64,000 nt of DNA from Carnobacteriaceae bacterium zg-84 (GCA_013874835.1 CP059430.1:1196864-1260863), one strand, 5' to 3'; shown: positions 49,870 through 59,598, numbered from the stretch's first letter. Notes: generated from the sequence alone by a model not told the origin. Made by a program: numbers and translations.

Positions 49870-50436
49870 CTACTTATCTAAATAACGTTTAAATGCTCCT
49901 ACTTCTTGAACATCCGATGTCAAATAACGATAGGCACGTTTTTTAGAATCTCCAACAAACTCAACCGGATTGACTTTTCCATGTATTAAATGCCCATTTT
50001 CGTCAACACACTCTTCATCAATCCATCTCTCTTCAATCGTCGCAAGAATATGCGTATACACACCAACTTCTGTCATGCTCACAACTTGGCATTCAACATT
50101 ATAAAAACACTCTGTTAAAATTGGAGCATCTACTTTTTCGCCTATCGTAAAATGTGTGTTCGCTTGGTTTAATTTATCTTTTCCGCGATTAAATCCGAAT
50201 AATTCAATCAATTCCATTTGATTTTTATCAGGTACATTTAAGGTAAACTGACCTGTTTTTTTGATTTCTTCAAAAGAATGATTACCATTATATAATGCAA
50301 TCGCTACTGTATTAGATACTGTATAAGCAGCGTTAATTGTTGTCACATTATAACCATACAATTCATCTTTATATCCAATCAACACGACTGGTGACCCGTA
50401 AAATAATTTATTTGTTTCAATATGTACTTTTTTCAA
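49870..50436 (-). CDS. Flavin reductase family protein
   Basis: 188 residues. Split-barrel FMN-binding fold: KLFYGSPVVLIGYKDELYGYNVTTINAAYTVSN, FTLNVPDKNQMELIELFGFNRGKDKL, and FYNVECQVVSMTEVGVYTHILATIEE. Such proteins bind FMN and either supply reduced flavin or act as flavoredoxins. First gene after the valine-type T-box, an unexpected cargo for such a leader. A decayed gene of the same apparent family lies downstream (48900-49251), hinting at duplication or replacement. Confidence 0.85.
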   Translation of the reverse strand: MKKVHIETNKLFYGSPVVLIGYKDELYGYNVTTINAAYTVSNTVAIALYNGNHSFEEIKKTGQFTLNVPDKNQMELIELFGFNRGKDKLNQANTHFTIGEKVDAPILTECFYNVECQVVSMTEVGVYTHILATIEERWIDEECVDENGHLIHGKVNPVEFVGDSKKRAYRYLTSDVQEVGAFKRYLDK

Positions 50437-50481
50437 ATGTATTCTCCTTTATCCTATTCCTCTAAGTTGATTATAAAAAAA

Positions 50482-50514
50482 CGTCCTAAACAGATAGTTT
50501 ATCTGTTTAGGACG
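50482..50514 (-). terminator. Intrinsic terminator of the second T-box
   Basis: Fifteen-base arms CGTCCTAAACAGATA and TATCTGTTTAGGACG with loop GTT; on the minus strand TTTTTTTATAATC follows. It would also catch transcripts from the protease gene upstream. Confidence 0.92.
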
Positions 50515-50694
50515 CAAAACGTGGTACCACCTAAATGTTATACTTTTTATTAGTAACGAAGTATCTCTCCGAACAAACTTACTCATATTCAGTTTGTTAA
50601 CTCATAAGCTACCTTCATTTTTTTTATGTAGACAGATTTCACCAAGACTGTCCTCTCTAAAACATATCCAAAAACTACTCCTCTTAATCAACGT
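50482..50694 (-). promoter_or_regulatory. T-box riboswitch, best read as valine-specific
   Basis: Minus strand: AGAGAG and TTGGTGAAA Stem I elements, specifier segment GAAGGTAGCTTATGAG, core AGGTGGTACCACG (50520-50532), and terminator at 50482-50514. The specifier is GTA (Val, 50610-50612) if counted back from GAG, or GGT (Gly, 50611-50613) if counted from GAA. The core UGGU needs discriminator A73, found in tRNA-Val; tRNA-Gly has U73 and would need UGGA. Valine is therefore favoured. Confidence 0.85.
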
Positions 50695-50700
50695 AAGTAA

Positions 50701-50729
50701 ATTTTAACATACTCTTTATTAAATGTGAA
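50701..50729 (-). promoter_or_regulatory. Promoter of the second T-box transcript
   Basis: Minus strand: TTCACA (50724-50729), 17-base spacer ending ATGT, TAAAAT (50701-50706) with an upstream TG. It begins only 11 bases after the protease stop. Confidence 0.75.
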
Positions 50730-50739
50730 TGAAAAAGAT

Positions 50740-53700
50740 TTACTTTTCTTGATTTTTACGGTTTTTTCTGACATAAATCAAACCACTCATAAATACGGCT
50801 ATAAATCCAACAGTTGTGATATTTGTTTCACCTGTTTTTGGTAAACTATTTTTATTTTCTACTTGTTTTTGTTGTGTTTCTTGTGCATTTTCTGATGTAC
50901 TTACTGTGTTGTTTGATACATGATAACGTGATAAACCTTTACCAGTATGATATTGTGTTGTTACCTCACGAGCAATTGTAACTGGTTGACTAACAACAGG
51001 CAAACCAACTTTTTCTGTTGATGTTTCTGTTGATGTTTCTCCTGCTGCTCCCTCTGATGCTTGTTCATCATTTTTTGGGTTAGGTGCAACACCATTTAAA
51101 GCTGTTTGTGCTGCTTTTAATTGATTTAAGGCTTCATTAACTTCTTCTTGCGTTGCTAATTCATTTTTCAATACAGATTGTGCTTTTGCTACTGCTTGAT
51201 TATAAGCTTCTTGTTTTTCTTTTGTATCATATTTATAAGCATCGCTTGTTGTCACTTTATCATATTGATCATACGTTTCTTGTAAAACGGATTTATCAAC
51301 AACTGGTTTATTTTCTGGCTGAGTAATCGCAAAAATACTAAATCCTGATGTTTCAAAACTTAATTGTCCACCTTCAATTTTAGTAAATAATTGTTCAAAT
51401 GTACCATCTTCTTTTTGGTGATACACTTTTGTTCCTTCTGGATAAGTACCTGATAACGTCACTGTACGATTACCATCTACTTTTATTTTATTACCATTTT
51501 TTGTTAAGTAAATATCATAGAATGTTACAGTTTGATTTTTTGGATTTACTTGTTGATTAAACTGTGTAGTTAAGTCGGTTACAACAGTGTCTTCTGTTTG
51601 TTCTTCAACAACAAGTTTTACAGTATTCACAACAGGATTTGTTAACGTCACAGTACCGGCTACTTTATCATCCGCATTTGTACCAACAATATTTACATAT
51701 TCTGGCACAATCAATGATACATCTTTACGATTTGATTTATGTTCTACTGTGAATGTAAAATCATTTTCTGATGCTGCATAATCTTCTGGTAATTCAATGT
51801 GAACTGTATAATCCCCTACTGGTAATTTTCTTTCAAAAATGAACGGATTATATTTACTTTGTGGTAATTCTGTTTTTTCACCATTCGCATCTATTGCAAA
51901 AACACGTGCACCTTCTGGAAGTGGCTTATCAAATAATACACCAAATTTATTACGGAAGATTTCTTGCATTTCAAATGTTGCGACTTGGTCTGGATTTTCT
52001 TTTGTTAACTGAACTATCACAACTTTATTACCAACAAGTTTCACATCGTCTGTTAATAGAACCAATTCCACTGTATATGTGCCATAAGGTAATGCATAAA
52101 CAGATTTACCATTTCTTGTAAATGTATCTGTCACAATTTCGCCTTTATCATTTTTAATCACATGACGTGAAATCACACCGTGTAAATCAAATGCTTCTCC
52201 GTCTAATATAAATGATAATCCGATTGTTCCTTTTTCTTCTGAAGGGAATTTATCTGATAATTTAAATGATGTTGTGTTGCCTGCATAGTCTATAATCTCA
52301 AATGTGAATTTAGATGGATCAACATTTTCTGGTAATGTGTATGAACCGTCATCATTTGGTTCAACTTCTATTTCTTCATTTTTATCATTTTTATAAGTTA
52401 ATCCTTCATAACTAATGCCACTACCGTCTTCTGTAATGCGAGAAGGTTTAAATGTTCTTGTTTCTTTATCGTATGTTCCACCGACACCATCATACATTGG
52501 TGCTTTTGTATCAATTTTTACATTAAAACTTGTTTCTTGCATTTCAGAGCCAGAAACATCTGCACGATATGTTACAACATATTGATAATCGCCGTCTGGT
52601 AAAACACGATCATCATTGTCTTTACCGTTCCATTCTGTTTCACTTAGAATAGTTGATTTTACATTTTGACCACCGTCATAATATGTTTTTGCACCTTGTC
52701 CATTTCCTGTTTCAAAAACAGGATGTTCACGTTTCACATCGTCTTTTTTATAAACTGCTAAGTGCATGTTTTCATAGTTTCTAAGCACCACAGCTTTTAG
52801 TGCTACTGCATCTTGTTTTCCATCGCCATTTGGAGAAAAGGCAATTTTTGAATCATCAAATTCAGGTTCAGTGTCTGTTTCTCCTAAAACCACTTCATTT
52901 TTACCATATTTACTTACTAAGGCTGTAAAATGATTTTCTGGATCTCTTTGTTTTTCTTCTTCTGAAGCATTAGGATCTGCATAGAAGTAGAAAGGTTTTT
53001 CTGATTCTTTAAATGCATAGATTGGTTTTTCTAAAACTGGTAAGTTTTCAAAATGACCTTTAAACCCAACATAAGGTAAGCTAATCACGTGGTCTTGTGC
53101 TTGTGGATCAGAGAACACAACAAAGCCTTCGATATATGTACCATTTTCAAATGTTTGGCTTAATTTTTCATTAAATTCAGAAATATCGACAGGAATTTGA
53201 ACACTCGCTGTACCATTTGCTGGAACAACAATTGTTTGTCCTTCAACTGTTTTCAATAAACTTGGTTTTAGCGTCACAAGCCCATTTTCAACATCATCTG
53301 TATTAACAGTCGTTTTATAATGTAATGTTTTATCTTGATTAGATACATTGTGTACAACTAAATTCAACACAAATTGATTATCAATATTTCCTAAAACAAC
53401 ACTACCATAATCATTTGTACCTGTTACATATAAATCGCCATAAGCAGCTTTATCTACATCAATAATACCTGCACCTTGTTGTCTTGGTGATGTATATGTT
53501 CCTTTTTCCGTATTCACATGAGGATTTGCGGTACTCATCACTAAATGCTTCAATAAAGCTTGCAATGACTCAGGTGATAATTCTGAAAAACGTTGTTTTA
53601 ATACTTGTTTGACTAATGCTACGGCACCGGCAACGTGTGGAGAAGCCATACTTGTTCCACTTTCTGTTCCGTATGTACCATTGTTAAATGAAGAATAGAT

Positions 53701-55425
53701 AGAACCACCTGGTGCTGTTACGTCTGGTTTTAACTCTCCATCAGATGACATTCCCCAACTTGTGAAATCTGTTAGTGTATTTGCTTTGTCATTTGGAATT
53801 TTAGCTAATTCTTTTTTAAAGACTAGTTTATAATCACCTGAATGTTCTGACAATTCTTTCCCAAAAGAATGCCCTAAAGAAACAATTGGAATTTCTTTAT
53901 CTAAATCATTTAAAATCATTCCCATTGTGTCTTCTCCACCTACTTCGTGGTTAAAGATAACAACTCCTGCAACTTCTCTTAACATTGCACGTATAACTTT
54001 TTCAGTAAATGGAATTTCTCCACGTTGAATTAGTGCAACTTTATCTTTTAAATCATTTTCGCCAAATTGTTCAAAATCTTCTTCTTTACCCAAATTTACA
54101 TAAACATATTCATATTCTTTTGTTGGATCGAATAATTTTTGATATGTACGGATCGGTGCTATACCATTATGTTTTGTTGCATCATTTGCTAATTGTGGCA
54201 CACTAACAACAGATGAATTTAAAACTGAATTGTTCATCGCTGCAACAGAGATAGAATCATACGCAATAGATGGATCCCCTACTAAACCATAATCTGGATT
54301 ACTTGCTAGAGGTGCTCTATATCCAAACCCAAATGTATTACTATTCCCTGCTGCAATAACAACAGTGATACCGGCTTTTCTAGCTAAATCAATAGCACCA
54401 GATACCGCTTGTCCTATTTCTAAAGTAGATCCTGCTGATGACCCTAAACTCATGTTAATTGAGTCAGCACCTAATTTTACTGAATCTTCAATGGCTTTCA
54501 CATAAATAAAGGAGCTTGTTCCTTTCCCTCTTTTATCTGAGAACACACGCATAAACATCAGTTGCGATTCAGGAGCAACTCCTGCTACGTAATCGCCATT
54601 TGGTGCTGGTTTTGTTGGATTCCCAACGGCTGTCCCCGTTACGTGCATACCGTGTGAGTCTTCTTTTTCTTCTTTTATATCATCGTTCCAATCATTATAG
54701 TTAAACGCATAAACCAATTTATCACTATACCATTTTCCATAAGTAATACCGGCTTTTTGCTTTGCATCTTCTAATTCTTGTTTAGATTTATATTTTGCCG
54801 TTGATGTATCTGTAAGATGCAAGACATCATGTTCTGGATCAATACCAGAGTCTATAATAGATACTAATTGTCCTTGCCCTTTTATATTTTTATCCCATAG
54901 TGCTTGAACATTGATCAGTTGATTACTGTCAATTGCTTTTCCATAGTTGACCGGCGTATTAGATTCATTCGAATCTGCATTTAATGTCGGCACTTCGTAA
55001 TCAACAGATACATCTACTGATTCAACATCATTCAAGGCTTTAATTTCTTTTGCTTGTTTATAAGTTGTTTCTAATGAAACTCCATTAAATAATAGATCGT
55101 ATTCAAATAATTTTTTATACTCAATTCCTTTTGCTTGTAATGTTTTCAAAAATGCTTCACGTGCTGGTTTAGTTTGCGCTTCACGATTAGCACGACCTTC
55201 AGGTGTTTTTAAACTATTTGGATCAACTGCTGCTTCTTTTAATTTAACGATAACTTGTACAGTATCATTATCTTGATAAGGTTTTTCACCAGCAGTAATA
55301 TTCGACAATTCCTCTTGTGCGTAGGCAATGTATTGCGTTGTTGGTAACACCAATGGTTGAACAATGCCAAACCCTAAAGTCAACGTCATCATACTTACCG
55401 TCAATTTTTTAGAAAATTTCAACAT
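50740..55425 (-). CDS. Cell-wall-anchored subtilisin-family serine protease (C5a peptidase/PrtP-like)
   Basis: 1561 residues from ATG at 55425, preceded by AAAGGAGTGGGA. Signal peptide (~1-37, ending AYAQ), an inhibitor-like propeptide (~55-145), and an S8 domain with Asp192 (IIDSGID), His258 (DSHGMHVTGTAVG), Asn361 (IAAGN) and Ser592 (GTSMASPHVAGA). A PA domain is inserted at about 430-540. Then fibronectin-like domains of the C5a-peptidase type, a long beta-rich stalk, a FIVAR-type helical repeat (~1395-1460), and a sorting signal LPKTGE about 38 residues from the end with hydrophobic helix and basic tail. Sortase should attach it to peptidoglycan. Likely cleaves host or environmental proteins. 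Confidence 0.93.
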   Translation of the reverse strand: MLKFSKKLTVSMMTLTLGFGIVQPLVLPTTQYIAYAQEELSNITAGEKPYQDNDTVQVIVKLKEAAVDPNSLKTPEGRANREAQTKPAREAFLKTLQAKGIEYKKLFEYDLLFNGVSLETTYKQAKEIKALNDVESVDVSVDYEVPTLNADSNESNTPVNYGKAIDSNQLINVQALWDKNIKGQGQLVSIIDSGIDPEHDVLHLTDTSTAKYKSKQELEDAKQKAGITYGKWYSDKLVYAFNYNDWNDDIKEEKEDSHGMHVTGTAVGNPTKPAPNGDYVAGVAPESQLMFMRVFSDKRGKGTSSFIYVKAIEDSVKLGADSINMSLGSSAGSTLEIGQAVSGAIDLARKAGITVVIAAGNSNTFGFGYRAPLASNPDYGLVGDPSIAYDSISVAAMNNSVLNSSVVSVPQLANDATKHNGIAPIRTYQKLFDPTKEYEYVYVNLGKEEDFEQFGENDLKDKVALIQRGEIPFTEKVIRAMLREVAGVVIFNHEVGGEDTMGMILNDLDKEIPIVSLGHSFGKELSEHSGDYKLVFKKELAKIPNDKANTLTDFTSWGMSSDGELKPDVTAPGGSIYSSFNNGTYGTESGTSMASPHVAGAVALVKQVLKQRFSELSPESLQALLKHLVMSTANPHVNTEKGTYTSPRQQGAGIIDVDKAAYGDLYVTGTNDYGSVVLGNIDNQFVLNLVVHNVSNQDKTLHYKTTVNTDDVENGLVTLKPSLLKTVEGQTIVVPANGTASVQIPVDISEFNEKLSQTFENGTYIEGFVVFSDPQAQDHVISLPYVGFKGHFENLPVLEKPIYAFKESEKPFYFYADPNASEEEKQRDPENHFTALVSKYGKNEVVLGETDTEPEFDDSKIAFSPNGDGKQDAVALKAVVLRNYENMHLAVYKKDDVKREHPVFETGNGQGAKTYYDGGQNVKSTILSETEWNGKDNDDRVLPDGDYQYVVTYRADVSGSEMQETSFNVKIDTKAPMYDGVGGTYDKETRTFKPSRITEDGSGISYEGLTYKNDKNEEIEVEPNDDGSYTLPENVDPSKFTFEIIDYAGNTTSFKLSDKFPSEEKGTIGLSFILDGEAFDLHGVISRHVIKNDKGEIVTDTFTRNGKSVYALPYGTYTVELVLLTDDVKLVGNKVVIVQLTKENPDQVATFEMQEIFRNKFGVLFDKPLPEGARVFAIDANGEKTELPQSKYNPFIFERKLPVGDYTVHIELPEDYAASENDFTFTVEHKSNRKDVSLIVPEYVNIVGTNADDKVAGTVTLTNPVVNTVKLVVEEQTEDTVVTDLTTQFNQQVNPKNQTVTFYDIYLTKNGNKIKVDGNRTVTLSGTYPEGTKVYHQKEDGTFEQLFTKIEGGQLSFETSGFSIFAITQPENKPVVDKSVLQETYDQYDKVTTSDAYKYDTKEKQEAYNQAVAKAQSVLKNELATQEEVNEALNQLKAAQTALNGVAPNPKNDEQASEGAAGETSTETSTEKVGLPVVSQPVTIAREVTTQYHTGKGLSRYHVSNNTVSTSENAQETQQKQVENKNSLPKTGETNITTVGFIAVFMSGLIYVRKNRKNQEK

Positions 55426-55484
55426 TCCCACTCCTTTATTAAAAATAAATAACAAAAATGTTATTTTGATTACTGGTAAATTAA

Positions 55485-55513
55485 ATTAAACACCTTAAAA
55501 TGAAAAAAGTCAA
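55485..55513 (-). promoter_or_regulatory. Promoter of the surface protease
   Basis: Minus strand: TTGACT (55508-55513), 17-base spacer ending GTG, TTTAAT (55485-55490). The leader is about 55 bases. Confidence 0.75.
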
Positions 55514-55530
55514 CATTTTTTATGGTAAAA

Positions 55531-55556
55531 TTTTCATTTTTTATAAAAAATGAAAA
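55531..55556. repeat. 26-bp perfect AT-palindrome in the divergent protease/potA region
   Basis: TTTTCATTTTTTA (55531-55543) is followed directly by its exact complement TAAAAAATGAAAA (55544-55556). It lies just upstream of the protease -35 and about 50 bases from the potA -10. Could be an operator or simply a bent AT tract. Confidence 0.5.
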
Positions 55557-55601
55557 AAAAAGTAACATTTCTATATTATTTAATGCTTTTCAATTTATAT
55601 A

Positions 55602-55610
55602 TGTTATAAT
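55602..55610 (+). promoter_or_regulatory. potA extended -10 promoter
   Basis: TGTTATAAT gives an extended -10 (TATAAT at 55605-55610). No good -35 is seen 17 bases upstream. Confidence 0.6.
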
Positions 55611-55661
55611 CGTTCTTGTCATAATGAAATGGCAAATTTATTTGTAAAGGAGAAATGTATA

Positions 55662-56750
55662 GTGGCAGAAAAATACAGTGTTGTTTTAAAGCACGTTACA
55701 AAATCTTATGATAACCAAGATATATTAAAATCCATTGATATGGAATTAGAAAAAGGTAAATTTTATACCTTGCTAGGTCCATCTGGTTGTGGTAAAACAA
55801 CAATTTTGAGGCTAATTGCTGGTTTTAGTTCTGCAACGAGTGGAGAAATTTATTTAGACGGAGAACAAGTCAATAAAATTCCTGCTCATCAACGAAAAGT
55901 AAATACCGTTTTCCAAGATTATGCATTATTCCCACATATGAACGTTTTTGATAATATTGCATTTGGTCTATCTGTTAAAAAAATAGATAAAGAAACCATT
56001 AAAGAAAAAGTAACAACCGCTTTAAAAATGGTACGTCTAAGTGGTTATGAAACACGCAAAATATCAGAAATGTCAGGTGGACAACGTCAACGTGTTGCCA
56101 TCGCTCGTGCCCTTGTGAATGAGCCAGAGGTACTATTACTAGACGAACCCTTATCAGCGCTTGACTTAAAGCTCCGTACAGATATGCAATACGAATTACG
56201 TGAATTGCAACGTCGCTTAGGTATCACATTCGTTTTTGTCACACATGATCAAGAAGAAGCATTGGCAATGTCTGATTGGATTTTTGTCATGAACAATGGA
56301 GAAATTGTCCAATCAGGAACTCCAGTAGATATTTATGACGAACCAATCAATCGCTATGTAGCTGATTTTATTGGTGAGAGTAATATTATTGATGCAAAGA
56401 TGATTGAAGATTACAAAGTAGAATTTGTTGGTAAAATTTTCGATTGTGAAGATGCTGGTATTCCAAGTGGAGAAGCCGTTGAAATCGTTATTCGTCCTGA
56501 AGATATTGATATTACAACACCAGAAAAAGGAAAATTAGTTGCAACTGTAGATACCATGTTATTTAGAGGTGTATTTAATGAAATTATCGCTTATGACGAA
56601 GACGGCAATGAGTGGATGATTCACACAACCGATAAAGTAAAACCTGGTGCGAAAGTAGGATTAAATTTTGAACCTGACGATATTCATGTTATGAGATTCA
56701 ATGAATCTGAAGAAGACTTTGATGCTCGTCTTGAACAATACGAAGACTGA
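55662..56750 (+). CDS. potA: Spermidine/putrescine ABC transporter ATP-binding protein
   Basis: 362 residues from GTG at 55662, nine bases after AAAGGAG; the in-frame ATG at 55629 has no ribosome site. Walker [11 protein letters not shown]-loop [11 protein letters not shown], signature [14 protein letters not shown], Walker [13 protein letters not shown], His in VTHDQEEAL, and a C-terminal TOBE domain ([29 protein letters not shown]). Energises polyamine uptake by PotBCD. First gene of a compact four-gene operon. Confidence 0.95.
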   Translation: MAEKYSVVLKHVTKSYDNQDILKSIDMELEKGKFYTLLGPSGCGKTTILRLIAGFSSATSGEIYLDGEQVNKIPAHQRKVNTVFQDYALFPHMNVFDNIAFGLSVKKIDKETIKEKVTTALKMVRLSGYETRKISEMSGGQRQRVAIARALVNEPEVLLLDEPLSALDLKLRTDMQYELRELQRRLGITFVFVTHDQEEALAMSDWIFVMNNGEIVQSGTPVDIYDEPINRYVADFIGESNIIDAKMIEDYKVEFVGKIFDCEDAGIPSGEAVEIVIRPEDIDITTPEKGKLVATVDTMLFRGVFNEIIAYDEDGNEWMIHTTDKVKPGAKVGLNFEPDDIHVMRFNESEEDFDARLEQYED

Positions 56751-56762
56751 GGAGGCTGAAAA

Positions 56763-57578
56763 TTGAAAAAGAAACACTATAATTATGCTATTCCTTATTT
56801 ATTATGGATTGTGTTATTTGTCATTGCCCCACTTGTATTAGTTCTTTATCAATCTTTTTTTGATAGCAATGGACAATTTACTTTAAATAATTATATTCAC
56901 TATTTTACCTCGGCTAATTATGTCAAAATGACGATCAATTCTTTTTTGTATGCATCTCTTGTTACACTAGTGACCTTGGCTTTCAGTTATCCTATGGCTT
57001 ATTTATTAAGTAGAACAAAACATAAACAGTTATGGATTCTACTCATTATTTTACCAACATGGATCAATTTATTATTAAAAGCATACGCCTTTATTGGTTT
57101 ATTTAGTCAAACAGGTACGATCAATGAATTTTTAACATTTATTGGTGTTGGACCTCAACAATTATTATTTACAGATGCTGCATTTTTAATTGTTGCAGCG
57201 TATATTGAATTGCCATTTATGATTATGCCTATTTTCAATTCTATTAACGATATTCCTTATTCAATGATTGAAGCTAGTGAAGATTTAGGAGCTTCTCGAT
57301 TAACAACATTACGTCGGGTTATTTTTCCTTTATCTTTACCAGGCGTTCGAAGTGGTATTCAAGCTGTATTCATTCCCTCATTATCTTTATTCATGTTAAC
57401 ACGTTTAATTGGGGGAAATCGTGTCATTACATTAGGAACAGCCGTTGAACAACATTTCCTTGTCACACAAAACTGGGGAATGGGATCTGCTATTGGCGTT
57501 GTTTTAATGGTACTCATGATTATTGTTATGTTCTTGACACGTGATAAAAATGAAGCAGGAGGACTAAGAGATGAATAA
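56763..57578 (+). CDS. potB: Spermidine/putrescine ABC transporter permease PotB
   Basis: 271 residues from a TTG start (GAGGCTGAAAATTG). About six membrane helices; the EAA loop for ATPase contact reads EASEDLGASRLTTLRRVIFPLSLPG. Typical PotB opening YAIPYLLWIVLFVIAPLVLVLYQSFFD. Overlaps potC by 8 bases. Confidence 0.94.
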   Translation: MKKKHYNYAIPYLLWIVLFVIAPLVLVLYQSFFDSNGQFTLNNYIHYFTSANYVKMTINSFLYASLVTLVTLAFSYPMAYLLSRTKHKQLWILLIILPTWINLLLKAYAFIGLFSQTGTINEFLTFIGVGPQQLLFTDAAFLIVAAYIELPFMIMPIFNSINDIPYSMIEASEDLGASRLTTLRRVIFPLSLPGVRSGIQAVFIPSLSLFMLTRLIGGNRVITLGTAVEQHFLVTQNWGMGSAIGVVLMVLMIIVMFLTRDKNEAGGLRDE

Positions 57579-58362
57579 ATTTAAATGGCAAAATATATAT
57601 TTATGGTTTATGTTTGCTGTACTTTATTTACCTATCTTCTACTTGATTTTTTATTCATTTAATGCCGGTAATGATATGAACCGTTTTACCGAATTTACAT
57701 TAGAACATTATACAAAAGTCTTTGAAGATAGCCGCTTGATGATTTTTATTATCAATACGTTTATTTTAGCTTTATTATCTGCATTGATTGCAACTGTAAT
57801 TGGGACCTTCGGTGCAATTATGATTTATTACTTTAAAAAGAATACAACAAGACAAACTTTTTTAAATTTAAATAATATTTTAATGGTAACACCTGATGTT
57901 ATGATTGGGGCAAGTTTACTGATGCTATTTACATTTTTGCTTCCTATAAAATTAGGATTCTTTAGTGTATTGATAGCCCATGTTGCCTTCAATATTCCAA
58001 TTGTTGTGTTAATGGTTCTACCAAGATTATACGATATGAATGACACAATGATTACTGCCGCTCAAGATTTAGGGGCAAACGCTCGTCAAATCATGGGACG
58101 CGTTATTTTACCAAGTATTTCAAGTGGTATTTTTGCCGGATTTTTCATGGCATTTACTTACTCATTAGATGATTTCGCTGTGACATTCTTCGTCACAGGG
58201 AATGGATTCAGTACCCTTTCTGTTGAAATTTATTCTCGTGCTAGACATGGTATTAGTTTAGAAATCAACGCTTTAAGTACGTTAATGTTTTTATTATCCT
58301 TTGTACTAGTTATTGGATATTACATTATTCAAACAACAGAACAAAGACGAAAAAAACGATAA
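57571..58362 (+). CDS. potC: Spermidine/putrescine ABC transporter permease PotC
   Basis: 263 residues. About six membrane helices; opening WFMFAVLYLPIFYLIFYSFNAG and EAA loop AAQDLGANARQIMGRVILPSISSG are those of PotC. Start ATG lies inside potB, showing translational coupling. Partner of PotB in the membrane channel. Confidence 0.94.
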   Translation: MNKFKWQNIYLWFMFAVLYLPIFYLIFYSFNAGNDMNRFTEFTLEHYTKVFEDSRLMIFIINTFILALLSALIATVIGTFGAIMIYYFKKNTTRQTFLNLNNILMVTPDVMIGASLLMLFTFLLPIKLGFFSVLIAHVAFNIPIVVLMVLPRLYDMNDTMITAAQDLGANARQIMGRVILPSISSGIFAGFFMAFTYSLDDFAVTFFVTGNGFSTLSVEIYSRARHGISLEINALSTLMFLLSFVLVIGYYIIQTTEQRRKKR

Positions 58363-58386
58363 TATAACATAGAAACGGGGTACAAT

Positions 58387-59460
58387 ATGAAAAAATTATA
58401 TCAGAGTGTTTTGCTTATTCTTGTGATATGCATCGGACTATTTGGTATTAAATATCAAGTAGAACATACACAAGGATTAACCGGAGATAAAGTCATTCAT
58501 TTTTTTAACTGGGGAGATTACATTAACCCTGAACTCATTGGGGAATTTGAAGAAGAAACAGGCTATAAAGTCGTTTATGAAACTTTTGATTCTAATGAAG
58601 CAATGCTGGCAAAAATTAAACAAGGTGGGACATCTTATGATGTTGCTGTGCCAAGTGAATATATGATTCAAACAATGATTCATGAAAACATGTTAAACAC
58701 CTTGGATTACTCAAAATTAGATAATATACGTCATATTGATGAACGATTTCTAAACATGCCATTTGATCCAAACAATCGTTACTCTATTCCTTATTTTTGG
58801 GGAACTTTAGGAATTTTGTATAATACAAAATTTGTTGATGAAGAAGAACTTCAAACATGGAATGACTTGTGGGCTCCAAAATTTAAAAATAATATTTTAA
58901 TGTATGATGGTGCTAGAGAAACGTTAGGTATAGGTCTGCAATCTCAAGGATATTCCTTAAATGAAACAAATACAGATGCTTTATTACAAGCTACACAAAA
59001 AATGAAGCAACTTATGCCAAATATTCGTGCAATCGTTGCTGATGAAATTAAAATGTATATGGCAAAAAATGAAGCAGCCATTGCGGTTACTTTTTCAGGA
59101 GAAGCATCTACTGCTCTAGATGAAAATGAAGATTTAGCCTATACTATTCCAAAAGAAGGATCAAATATTTGGTTTGATAATATTGTTATTCCAAAAACAG
59201 CAGATAACTTGGACGGTGCTTACGCACTCATCAACTTCTTATTACGTCCAGATATTGCGGCACGTAATGCAGAATACATTGGTTATGCCACACCAAATAA
59301 AGATGCAAAAGAACTGATAGATCCTGAAATCACATCTAACAAATCATTTTATCCAGATGATGATTTGATTAGTCGATTAGAAGCCTATAAAGGATTATCC
59401 AGAGAAAAAAATAATCAGTTTAATGATTTATTTTTAGAAATAAAAATTGAAAATAAATAG
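58387..59460 (+). CDS. potD: Spermidine/putrescine-binding protein PotD
   Basis: 357 residues. N-terminal hydrophobic segment (~5-23), then the binding-protein fold: IHFFNWGDYINPELIGEFEEETGYKVVYETFDSNEAMLAKIKQ, YDVAVPSEYMIQTMI, IPYFWGTLGILYN and AYALINFLLRPDIAARNAEYIGYATPN. The N-terminus has a Cys (LVIC) but not a proper lipobox, so it is probably held by an uncleaved membrane helix, as in streptococcal PotD. Followed by a terminator. Confidence 0.94.
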   Translation: MKKLYQSVLLILVICIGLFGIKYQVEHTQGLTGDKVIHFFNWGDYINPELIGEFEEETGYKVVYETFDSNEAMLAKIKQGGTSYDVAVPSEYMIQTMIHENMLNTLDYSKLDNIRHIDERFLNMPFDPNNRYSIPYFWGTLGILYNTKFVDEEELQTWNDLWAPKFKNNILMYDGARETLGIGLQSQGYSLNETNTDALLQATQKMKQLMPNIRAIVADEIKMYMAKNEAAIAVTFSGEASTALDENEDLAYTIPKEGSNIWFDNIVIPKTADNLDGAYALINFLLRPDIAARNAEYIGYATPNKDAKELIDPEITSNKSFYPDDDLISRLEAYKGLSREKNNQFNDLFLEIKIENK

Positions 59461-59476
59461 ATTTACTCTATAATAC

Positions 59477-59520
59477 AAAAGAGGTAAATTGATGCTGAAA
59501 AACGTCAATTCACCTCTTTT
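59477..59520 (+). terminator. pot operon terminator
   Basis: AAAAGAGGT-A-AATTGA pairs with TCAATT-C-ACCTCTTTT with one mismatch, followed by an AT-rich tail. A further small AAAATACT/AGTATTTT hairpin lies at 59559-59581; otherwise the ~220 bases to the next gene hold only terminators. Confidence 0.85.
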
Positions 59521-59598
59521 ATCTACAATAAATTGTGTAAGTTTAGTTACCATGCAATAAAATACTAAGTTTCAGTATTTTAATTATTCTCAATAGTA

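Noticed and set aside
50611-50613. Glycine (GGU) specifier for the second T-box
   Set aside because: Possible by counting from GAA, but the T-box core UGGU does not fit the U73 discriminator of tRNA-Gly, and valS lies downstream. Kept only as an alternative.
55629-55661. ATG start for potA at 55629
   Set aside because: No ribosome site precedes it; AAAGGAG lies inside that extension and is correctly spaced from GTG at 55662.
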